Below the pieces are notes generated by a model, which saw only the letters and a program-made list of their open reading frames with translations, searched no databases and was not told the DNA's origin. The translations under genes were made by a program, and so were the position numbers. 5,766 nucleotides of DNA. It comes from Hyphomicrobiales bacterium (GTDB taxonomy: Bacteria > Pseudomonadota > Alphaproteobacteria > Rhizobiales > Devosiaceae). This document shows positions 1 through 5,013 of the stretch, in pieces. The first letter of the stretch is position 1. Every line of letters starts with the position of its first letter. The DNA lies in the NCBI GenBank assembly GCA_027082895.1, contig JALWTJ010000259.1, forward strand, positions 1 to 5,766, given 5' to 3'.

Positions 1-275
1 TGCTGCGGCGTGACATGGTGAAACCGGATCGAACTGACCAGCCGCCCGGACATGTAAACGCCGAAACAATAGACATTGGGCGCCTCGTCATGTTCGTCAA
101 AAACCACCCGTTCGGAATTGGGCGCAATGAAGCCTTCCCGCCGATAGGCTTCGTAGCGCAACCGGTACACCGGATCGAACTGGTCCTTGAACGGCACCCG
201 CCGATATTCCACCTCGTCCAGCACATCCAGCAGGTTCGCGGCGAACCGGCTTTTCAACGTTTCCTGCTTGACCAC
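1..275 (-). CDS. N-acyl amino acid synthase FeeM / acyl-homoserine-lactone synthase-like protein (GNAT fold), N-terminal part
   Basis: Partial minus-strand frame, about 91 codons before the left edge. Counted from the GTG at 275, it has an amphipathic N-terminal helix (to about residue 24), then DPVYRLRYEAYRREGFI (34-50), FDEHDEA (59-65) and a beta strand ending in SSIRFH (81-86). R40, D60, D63 and R84 have nearly the spacing of the conserved Arg24, Asp45, Asp48 and Arg69/70 of LuxI-type synthases, a fold shared with FeeM N-acyl amino acid synthases. Such enzymes join an acyl chain from acyl-ACP to an amino-acid-derived acceptor, giving a diffusible signal or a lipid precursor. GTG at 275 is the first usual start codon after the in-frame stop at 342-344. 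It has only a weak purine-rich stretch before it, so the start is uncertain; the frame stays open, without an ATG, GTG or TTG, up to 341. Substrate cannot be inferred because the C-terminal half lies outside the window. Family call is fairly sure; AHL versus FeeM-type activity is open. Confidence 0.72.
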   Translation of the reverse strand, partial: MVKQETLKSRFAANLLDVLDEVEYRRVPFKDQFDPVYRLRYEAYRREGFIAPNSERVVFDEHDEAPNVYCFGVYMSGRLVSSIRFHHVTPQ

Positions 276-553
276 TTCCCGCTTCCGCTCTTCTTGTACC
301 CCAACAACCTGTCCCCCAAGAGCCGACCCCTCAGGAACAATTTAGGGATTTGTTAACCAACCGAAAAGTCGTAAAAAACACCAATCACGAAACATGCTTA
401 ACGATGGAAAAATTCGCCCCGCTCCGACCCGTCACGGGCACCCCAATTGTGGCACCCCGATGGCGCAACACCACAATAAAGTTCATGACAAGAACAAAGC
501 CGCACCGATCCGCCAAACGGGCAACCATCTGAACCGATATAAGAAACGGTATG
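276..553. other. Intergenic region between the FeeM/LuxI-like gene and the GGDEF-EAL gene
   Basis: No convincing gene is seen here. The stretch is more AT-rich than its surroundings around 340-420. It must hold the leader of the synthase-like gene and the 3' end of the GGDEF-EAL transcript. A short perfect dyad CCCGT-C-ACGGG lies at 428-438, and the 8-mer GGCACCCC occurs twice (437-444, 451-458). No hairpin followed by a T-tract in the minus direction was found, so no intrinsic terminator can be placed. No lux-box-like 20-bp dyad was recognised. Confidence 0.5.
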
Positions 554-2878
554 TCAGGAACCGGCCTGCCGCCGATAGCCAATCGCCGATGCATCCTGTC
601 CCCCGGCCCCCTTGCCACTCAGGGTACGGATCAGCTGGGCAATTTCGGATTGGGGAACCGGCGCACCGAACAGATAGCCCTGTATGGAACTGACCAGCCC
701 GATTTCAGCCACCGTTTCCAGCTGCTCCTCGGTTTCCACCCCTTCCACCGTGATCTTCATGTTCAGATCCCGGCCCAGCACGGCAATATTGCGCATCAGG
801 CGCAGCGCCCGCGGGTCTTCGGTGACATCCATGGTGAACGTACGATCGATCTTCAGTTTCGTGAACGGCAGGGAATGCAGATAGCCAAGGGAGGAATAGC
901 CGGTGCCAAAATCGTCAAGTGCGATGCCAACCCCGAGCGCTGCCACCTCGGAGAGAACCCGCGAAGCGATATCCATTTCTTCCACCAGCACCGTTTCGGT
1001 CACCTCGATTTCCAGCCTTTCGGGCAGCAATCCGGAAACCTGCAGCGCCGAGTCCACCATTTCCTGAACATTGCGTCCCTTGAAATCATCCGCCGAAATG
1101 TTCACCGCCACCCCGATATTGTCCGGCCAGCTGGCACATTCCCGCGTAGCACAATGCAGCACCCAGTCCGTTATCTCGGAAACCACACCCATTTCCTCGG
1201 CCAGGGGGATGAACACATCCGGCGGAATGACCCCCAGTTCCTTGTGGTGCCAGCGCGCCAGCGCCTCACATCCGACCACCTTGCGGCTGTTCAGGTCCAC
1301 CACCGGTTGAAAGGCCAGCATCAACTGCCCCAGATCAATGGCTTCGCGCAATGCCTCCTTGAGAACCTGCTTGTCCTCATAGGCCTTGAGCATGTCATTG
1401 CTGAACACCGCGACCCGGCCCTTGCCATTTTCCTTGGCCCGGTAAAGGGCCAGATCCGCCCGCTTGAGCAGACCCTCCAGTTGGCTCGAAGCCGCCCGCG
1501 CTACCACCAGCCCGGCGCTCATGCATATCTGCATCTGGGTATTGTCGATCGTGAACGGCTCTCCCAGTACTTCCAGCAATGAAGCAATGACCTGATCCAT
1601 CCGCTCCCGGGTCACATCCCGCTCGAAGAAGGCGGTAAACTCATCACCACCAAACCGGCCCACCAACACCGAAGAATCAAGGCTTTGCCGCAACCGCCGA
1701 GCCACATGGGCCAGCACCCTGTCCCCCAGCGGATGGCCATAAGTGTCGTTGATGTTCTTGAAATCATCCACGTCCAGGCTGAGAAAGGCAATTTCCGCAT
1801 CCGGATTGTTATGCGCCATTGCGCGCAACCGGCCGGCCACCTGTTCACTGAAATAGGCGCGGTTGGGCAGGTTGGTTGCCGGATCAAAACGGGCCATGAA
1901 CTTGATCCGGGATTCCGACTGCACCCTTTCGGTTATGTCTTCGAGCACCAGTACCGTCTGGCGTGCAGAACGGTTGATGGACACCTCGCATTGCCGACCG
2001 TCCAGCAATTGCAGCACGATCTTGCTCTGCCCTTCGATGGCCACCGCCGTCGCCAGGCGCTGCCCGCACAGCGGCGACAGCATGCCACTGGACTTGGTCC
2101 GCTCGATCACTTCCCTGAATTCCTTGCCGATACACAGGTAATCAACTTCGCTGAACAGCATTTCCTGCGCCTGCGCGTTGGCCACGATCACCCGGAGAGA
2201 CTGATCAAGCATCAGCAGACCATGGGACATGGTCGACATGGCCGTATCCAGTTCTTCGGCCAGCCGGGCTACCTCCGAGCGATCTCTGACCGCGGACAGA
2301 AGGACATTGCGAATATCACCGGCCAGTGCCCGATAGCTCATCAGCATCGGCGCAAACAGCGCAGCAAGAAGAATGTGATAGATATTGCCATCCAGCGCCA
2401 GACCGGCACACAGGGGAACCCCCAGCAAAAGCAACTGTATGGTTACCAGCCGGTCCAGACCGAAATTGCGCGCAACGATCCCCACCATTGCCGCAATCGA
2501 TACGCTCATGCTGGCCAGAACCGAAAAGGCGCTCTTGTCAAACACGAGGGCATAGAAACACCACATGCCATAGAGCATGGCCGCCATCGCCCCGGAAACG
2601 GTGGCCTGCATTTCCCAATGCTCGGCCCCCTCCGCATCGTCCGCTTCCAGCCGTACCCGATCAAAGCGCGTGGCCTGAAAATAGCGCCATGCGGCCAGCA
2701 GAACAAACAGCCCGGCAATGACATAATGGAACGAATGATGCGAATTCAGTCCCGCAATTGCAGCTGCCGTGGCAGATGCAATCGTTCCCACGGACAGGGC
2801 CAGCCGATCGCGGAAAAGCGAACGAACGATGGACACATAATCCAGGGCCGGCATTTTTGTTCGGGCAGAATAAAGCAT
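554..2878 (-). CDS. Membrane-bound PAS-GGDEF-EAL bifunctional diguanylate cyclase/phosphodiesterase
   Basis: A 774-residue inner-membrane c-di-GMP enzyme, numbered from the ATG at 2878. About six hydrophobic segments (roughly 26-44, 52-65, 93-112, 117-136, 143-162, 165-180) form an N-terminal sensor membrane domain resembling MASE modules. A short helix leads to a PAS-like domain (about 200-317, with MSHGLLMLDQ near its start). The GGDEF domain (about 327-497) keeps LDVDDFKNINDTYGH (368-382) and an intact GGDEF (410-414), as needed for making c-di-GMP from two GTP. The inhibitory RxxD site expected just before GGDEF is absent (DSSV is there). The EAL domain (about 510-755) keeps E538 of EAL, N593, E625, the DDFGTGYSS loop (655-663), K676, E712 and Q733, the metal and catalytic positions of active phosphodiesterases. 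Both activities are therefore possible; PAS and membrane input may choose between them. Start is uncertain: GTG at 2887, ATG at 2878 and ATG at 2854 are in frame and none has a good Shine-Dalgarno sequence. It is divergent from the TerB-like gene. Confidence 0.93.
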   Translation of the reverse strand: MLYSARTKMPALDYVSIVRSLFRDRLALSVGTIASATAAAIAGLNSHHSFHYVIAGLFVLLAAWRYFQATRFDRVRLEADDAEGAEHWEMQATVSGAMAAMLYGMWCFYALVFDKSAFSVLASMSVSIAAMVGIVARNFGLDRLVTIQLLLLGVPLCAGLALDGNIYHILLAALFAPMLMSYRALAGDIRNVLLSAVRDRSEVARLAEELDTAMSTMSHGLLMLDQSLRVIVANAQAQEMLFSEVDYLCIGKEFREVIERTKSSGMLSPLCGQRLATAVAIEGQSKIVLQLLDGRQCEVSINRSARQTVLVLEDITERVQSESRIKFMARFDPATNLPNRAYFSEQVAGRLRAMAHNNPDAEIAFLSLDVDDFKNINDTYGHPLGDRVLAHVARRLRQSLDSSVLVGRFGGDEFTAFFERDVTRERMDQVIASLLEVLGEPFTIDNTQMQICMSAGLVVARAASSQLEGLLKRADLALYRAKENGKGRVAVFSNDMLKAYEDKQVLKEALREAIDLGQLMLAFQPVVDLNSRKVVGCEALARWHHKELGVIPPDVFIPLAEEMGVVSEITDWVLHCATRECASWPDNIGVAVNISADDFKGRNVQEMVDSALQVSGLLPERLEIEVTETVLVEEMDIASRVLSEVAALGVGIALDDFGTGYSSLGYLHSLPFTKLKIDRTFTMDVTEDPRALRLMRNIAVLGRDLNMKITVEGVETEEQLETVAEIGLVSSIQGYLFGAPVPQSEIAQLIRTLSGKGAGGQDASAIGYRRQAGS

Positions 2879-2887
2879 GGACGGCAC

Positions 2888-3008
2888 ATTTTTGTTGAAA
2901 TCGCGCCATCAAGCTAGCATCAGAGTAGTTAAAAAGGTGTGGCCAGAAAGAACAACGCTGCTTTGCGAAACAAACCGCACCCGAAAAACGAAAATCGCAC
3001 CTTCCATT
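2888..3008. promoter_or_regulatory. Divergent intergenic region between GGDEF-EAL and TerB-like genes
   Basis: The two flanking genes point away from each other, so both promoters must lie here or overlap the GGDEF-EAL start codons. The stretch is AT-richer than the coding DNA, with short A-runs (for example near 2930 and 2983). No clear -35/-10 pair with 16-18 bp spacing was found on either strand, and no operator-like dyad was recognised. The call comes from gene orientation only. Confidence 0.45.
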
Positions 3009-3014
3009 CAGGAG
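3009..3014 (+). promoter_or_regulatory. Ribosome binding site of the TerB-like gene
   Basis: CAGGAG lies 6 nt before the ATG at 3021. It decides the start: the reading frame is open for 48 codons further upstream, but that extension has no site like this and lies before the conserved domain. Confidence 0.75.
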
Positions 3015-3020
3015 CATCCC

Positions 3021-3476
3021 ATGTTCAAGGCCATCGCCAACCTGTTCGCAGAACCCTCCGCCAGGACACCCCGAAAAATGGATCCCCAGCTTGCCGTGGC
3101 AACCTTGCTGGTGCACCTGATCAACATTGACGGTGTGACCACTGACGACGAGAAACGAACCATGTCCCGGGTTTTAAAAGACCATTTCGACCTGGACGAG
3201 CCCCAGCTGCGCCAGCTGATCGAAATGGCCGGCCAGAAGGATGCCGAAGCGGTGGATCTCTATCAGTTCACCTCCATCATCACCGGGCTTGAAATGGAAC
3301 AGCGGATCGCCATCATTTCCCTGATGTGGGAAGTGGTTTTTGCCGATGGCACCAACCATGAAATGGAAGACAACATGATCTGGCGGGTGGCCGAACTGAT
3401 CGGCGTTTCCGCCCGCGACCGCACCCGCCTGCGCGCAAAATTTGCAAAGGCCGCTGCCGACAGGGACAGAGACTGA
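3021..3476 (+). CDS. TerB-family (tellurite resistance TerB-like) protein
   Basis: A 151-residue soluble, mainly helical protein that matches the TerB-like domain along nearly its whole length. The domain appears as two related halves. The first has LLVHLINIDGVTTDDEKRTM (29-48) and the second has MWEVVFADGTNHEMEDNMI (102-120). In each, a hydrophobic helix runs into a loop rich in Asp/Glu (D37, D42, D43, E44; D109, E114, E116, D117), the acidic positions associated with metal binding in TerB. There is no signal peptide or membrane segment. Family members are often annotated as tellurite resistance proteins, but stand-alone copies without terC, terD or terZ neighbours, as here, have no firmly known role, so resistance should not be assumed. 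It is separated from yggT by 223 nt and probably is a separate unit. The start is fixed by the CAGGAG site. Confidence 0.88.
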   Translation: MFKAIANLFAEPSARTPRKMDPQLAVATLLVHLINIDGVTTDDEKRTMSRVLKDHFDLDEPQLRQLIEMAGQKDAEAVDLYQFTSIITGLEMEQRIAIISLMWEVVFADGTNHEMEDNMIWRVAELIGVSARDRTRLRAKFAKAAADRDRD

Positions 3477-3553
3477 CCGACAGGACGGCGCGCACGGCCA
3501 CAACCGGCAACAGGATGAAGGCGCGGCCCGAGAAAATGGTACCAACCATCAAC

Positions 3554-3565
3554 AGGGGCGCCCCT
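3554..3565. repeat. 12-bp perfect palindrome
   Basis: AGGGGCGCCCCT reads the same on both strands. As DNA it could be a dimer binding site. As RNA it has no loop and would be a poor hairpin. It lies 135 nt before the yggT start. Confidence 0.5.
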
Positions 3566-3574
3566 TGCCCCTTT

Positions 3575-3604
3575 ACCTGCCAGTGACTAAATAGTCGGAC
3601 AGGT
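3575..3604 (+). repeat. Imperfect inverted repeat (hairpin A)
   Basis: ACCTG (3575-3579) pairs with CAGGT (3600-3604), CC with GG (3597-3598) and GACT (3584-3587) with AGTC (3592-3595) around an AAAT loop. An AGT bulge lies on the left arm and single unpaired bases on the right. It shares 3602-3604 with hairpin B, so both cannot form at once. Confidence 0.4.
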
Positions 3605-3629
3605 GGAAAGCAGGTGATTCCTGCCCACC
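3602..3629 (+). repeat. Inverted repeat (hairpin B) in the yggT leader
   Basis: GGTGG (3602-3606) pairs with CCACC (3625-3629) and GCAGG (3610-3614) with CCTGC (3620-3624), giving ten GC-rich base pairs with one AAA bulge and a TGATT loop. No T-tract follows, so it is not a standard terminator. It lies about 70 nt before the yggT start and overlaps hairpin A. Confidence 0.5.
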
Positions 3630-3634
3630 CCCGC

Positions 3635-3647
3635 AACGGATACCGTT
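3635..3647. repeat. Short inverted repeat AACGG-ATA-CCGTT
   Basis: A perfect 5-bp dyad with a 3-nt centre between hairpin B and the yggT ribosome binding site. It could be chance; it is noted because it is the next of several dyads packed into the same leader. Confidence 0.35.
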
Positions 3648-3687
3648 CCCGGTCCCTTCGGCAAAAGGTCGGCACCGGAAACCGCAC

Positions 3688-3693
3688 AAAGGA
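3688..3693 (+). promoter_or_regulatory. Ribosome binding site of yggT
   Basis: AAAGGA lies 6 nt before the ATG at 3700 and supports that start over the out-of-frame ATG at 3695. Confidence 0.65.
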
Positions 3694-3699
3694 CATGCC

Positions 3700-3990
3700 A
3701 TGCGCGCCATACTCGAAATTATCCTGATGCTTCTGGATCTGTACTGGTGGGTCCTGATAGTAATGATCGTGCTCAGCTGGCTGATCAGCTTCAACGTCAT
3801 CAATACCCGCAACCAGTTCGTCGCCTCGGTCATGCGCGTTGTTTCGGCCCTGACCGAACCGGTCCTGCGGCCCATCCGGCGCGTCATCCCCTATGTGGGC
3901 GGTCTGGACCTCAGCCCGATCGTGCTGTTCCTTGCCCTCTATTTCATCCGGCGAGTGATTATTCTGTATATATACCCGCACGTATTCTGA
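3700..3990 (+). CDS. yggT: YggT family membrane protein
   Basis: A 96-residue integral membrane protein of the YggT family. Two hydrophobic segments (about 4-29 and 72-93) flank a basic amphipathic loop. That loop holds the family signature: TEPVLRPIRRVIPYVGGLDL (52-71) followed by SPIV. The N-terminal segment is rich in Trp and Leu and likely inserts without cleavage. Many alphaproteobacterial YggT proteins have just this single two-helix repeat, so the length is normal. Family members have been linked to osmotic tolerance and to assembly or positioning of membrane components, but the biochemical role is not settled. A DUF167 gene follows after 21 nt on the same strand, the same pairing as yggT-yggU in gammaproteobacteria, so the two are probably co-transcribed. 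AAAGGA supports the start. Confidence 0.93.
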   Translation: MRAILEIILMLLDLYWWVLIVMIVLSWLISFNVINTRNQFVASVMRVVSALTEPVLRPIRRVIPYVGGLDLSPIVLFLALYFIRRVIILYIYPHVF

Positions 3991-4011
3991 CGGGGCAGGA
4001 CAGAAAACGGA

Positions 4012-4323
4012 TTGGCCCAGCCCTTCACCATAACGCCGGACGGGATACGCCTTGCGGTACGCATAACGCCGAACGCATCACGCAACGCCCTTGAAGCCCC
4101 CCAGATCCGCGACGACGGACAATGCGTGCTGCGGGCCCGCGTTACCGCGGCACCAGACAAGGGAAAGGCCAACAAGGCACTGATCGCCCTGCTGGCCAAA
4201 CACTTGCACATTCCCAAGGGCTCCATGCAGATCGTTTCAGGCCCCACATCCCGTCTCAAGGTCATACGGATCCGCACCGATCCGCAATCCCTGCAACCGG
4301 TTCTGTCCGGCTGGATCATCTGA
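4012..4323 (+). CDS. DUF167 (YggU family) protein
   Basis: A 103-residue cytoplasmic protein of the DUF167/YggU family. The typical core runs from LAVRITPNASRNAL (14-27) through VTAAPDKGKANKALIALLAK (44-63) to VSGPTSRLKVIRI (75-87). The Lys-rich APDKGKANKAL helix is the best recognised part. Function is unknown; family structures are small alpha/beta folds. The start is TTG at 4012: no ATG lies in frame before residue 72, the conserved domain begins shortly after, and GGCAGGA (3994-4000) lies 11 nt upstream, a little far for a Shine-Dalgarno site. A TTG start and a distant site suggest weak independent initiation, possibly helped by translation of yggT, whose stop is 21 nt before. It ends 20 nt from the end of the convergent ppa gene. 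Confidence 0.9.
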   Translation: MAQPFTITPDGIRLAVRITPNASRNALEAPQIRDDGQCVLRARVTAAPDKGKANKALIALLAKHLHIPKGSMQIVSGPTSRLKVIRIRTDPQSLQPVLSGWII

Positions 4324-4343
4324 ACCGGCTGCCCCGGAAACTT

Positions 4344-4877
4344 TCAGCCCTGCTTTTCCGCCAGCGCTATGGCGTCCATGACCACCTTCCGGGCCTCTGC
4401 AACACCCACGACCTTGTCGATCTTGGCCCATTTGCCCGGTTCCAGATCCTTGTAGTGGGTAAAGAAATGGACCACCTTGTCCACTTCGCTCTGCGGCAGG
4501 TCGGAAACGTCCTTCACATGGTCATATGCCCTGGTCAGCTTGGATACCGGCACTGCCAGCAGCTTTTCGTCCTGGCCCCCGTCATCTTCCATCAGCAACA
4601 CGCCCACCGGCCGGCAGCGGATCACCCCGCCCGGCACCACGGGCCGCGAATTCATTACCATGACGTCCAGCGGATCCCCGTCCCCGCACAGGGTATGGGG
4701 CACGAAGCCGTAATTTCCCGGGTAGCGCATGGGGGTGAACAGGAAACGATCAACAAAGATCGCACCGCTTTCCTTGTCGAACTCGTACTTGATCGGTTCT
4801 CCCCCCACCGGCACTTCAATGATGACATTGAAATCATCGGGAGGATTCTTGCCAATGGATATCTTTGAAATGTTCAT
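4344..4877 (-). CDS. ppa: Inorganic pyrophosphatase (family I, soluble)
   Basis: A complete 177-residue cytoplasmic family I pyrophosphatase, which hydrolyses PPi from biosynthesis to two phosphates and so drives nucleic acid, protein and lipid synthesis. The signature DGDPLDVMV (66-74) gives D66, D68 and D71. Other active-site positions match the E. coli enzyme with a one-residue offset: E21, K30, R44, Y56, D98, D103, K105, Y142 and K143. Length matches bacterial hexameric forms (about 175 residues). The ATG at 4877 is well placed because MNISKI and the following IGKNPPDDFNVIIEVP are the normal family N-terminus, although the sequence before it has only a weak ribosome site. It is transcribed from the repeat-rich region shared with the divergent secreted-protein gene and runs convergently into the DUF167 gene. 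Confidence 0.98.
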   Translation of the reverse strand: MNISKISIGKNPPDDFNVIIEVPVGGEPIKYEFDKESGAIFVDRFLFTPMRYPGNYGFVPHTLCGDGDPLDVMVMNSRPVVPGGVIRCRPVGVLLMEDDGGQDEKLLAVPVSKLTRAYDHVKDVSDLPQSEVDKVVHFFTHYKDLEPGKWAKIDKVVGVAEARKVVMDAIALAEKQG

Positions 4878-4916
4878 CTGCTGTTCAGCCCTGCTTCGCT
4901 ATGAAAATTGACAACC

Positions 4917-4940
4917 AACCGGAAACGGCCGGTTCCGGTT
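4917..4940. repeat. Inverted repeat AACCGGAA-N8-TTCCGGTT with CCGGTT copies
   Basis: AACCGGAA (4917-4924) and TTCCGGTT (4933-4940) are perfect 8-bp inverted arms around ACGGCCGG. The hexamer CCGGTT occurs at 4929-4934, 4935-4940 and again outside the dyad at 4951-4956; its reverse complement is at 4917-4922. It lies 40-63 nt before ppa and 74-97 nt before the secreted-protein gene, a position suited to an operator acting on both. Confidence 0.55.
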
Positions 4941-4970
4941 CCAACATGAGCCGGTTTCTGGACCAACATG
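4941..4970. repeat. Direct repeat CCAACATG, 22 bp apart
   Basis: CCAACATG occurs at 4941-4948 and 4963-4970. The 22-bp step is close to two helical turns, which would put both copies on one face of the DNA. Confidence 0.45.
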
Positions 4971-4996
4971 CCCTGTCAATGCAAGTCTTATTCGCC

Positions 4997-5003
4997 AAGG
5001 AAA
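4997..5003 (+). promoter_or_regulatory. Ribosome binding site of the secreted-protein gene
   Basis: AAGGAAA lies 10 nt before the ATG at 5014. It favours that start over the in-frame ATG at 5044, which has no such site. Confidence 0.5.
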
Positions 5004-5013
5004 CCCTATCAAG

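Larger units (their letters stand above)
3477..3699. other. Intergenic region upstream of yggT with clustered inverted repeats
   Basis: No protein-coding gene is supported; the only small plus-strand frame here (ATG at 3537, 16 codons) has no sign of being real. The stretch must carry the end of the TerB-like transcript and the leader of yggT. It contains a 12-bp perfect palindrome, two overlapping hairpins and a third short dyad, described separately. None is followed by a T-tract, so an intrinsic terminator is not shown. No known riboswitch or small RNA family was recognised. Confidence 0.5.
4878..5013. promoter_or_regulatory. Divergent control region of ppa and the secreted-protein gene
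   Basis: Both flanking genes start here and point outward. A perfect -35 consensus TTGACA occurs on each strand: 4908-4913 on plus and 4974-4979 on minus, each aimed at the gene it would serve, so the two would face each other across the repeats. No good -10 hexamer stands at 16-18 bp from either (AACCGG at 17 bp on minus, GGTTCC at 17 bp on plus), so these promoters are only candidates. Confidence 0.5.

Noticed and set aside
305..335. CCTG...CAGG arms as a possible lux box upstream of the synthase-like gene
   Set aside because: The arms are four bases long and 20 bp apart with no inner symmetry, unlike the roughly 20-bp dyad of real lux boxes, and they lie inside the open frame before the start codon.
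428..458. CCCGTCACGGG dyad and GGCACCCC direct repeat as a terminator or operator
   Set aside because: The dyad has only five pairs, a one-base centre and no T-tract, and the repeat is short and GC-rich enough to be chance.
551..1582. Long plus-strand reading frame of about 343 codons
   Set aside because: It lies wholly opposite the EAL and GGDEF coding region, is rich in His, Gln, Pro and Arg as expected for an antisense frame of GC-rich DNA, and has no recognisable domain or ribosome site.
1685..2917. Plus-strand reading frame of about 410 codons
   Set aside because: It is antisense to the GGDEF, PAS and membrane region of the c-di-GMP enzyme. The composition is typical of a shadow frame and the minus-strand protein is clearly real.
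3537..3587. Small plus-strand frame of 16 codons beginning MVPTINRG as a leader peptide
   Set aside because: No ribosome site precedes it and no run of regulatory codons is present; the only reason to consider it was its closeness to the hairpins.
3313..3981. Minus-strand reading frame of about 222 codons over the TerB-like end, the spacer and yggT
   Set aside because: It runs opposite two well-supported genes and shows no family resemblance; the spacer part has no coding character.
4122..4868. Plus-strand reading frame of about 248 codons
   Set aside because: It overlaps the end of the DUF167 gene in another frame and is antisense to ppa, whose active-site residues are all present.
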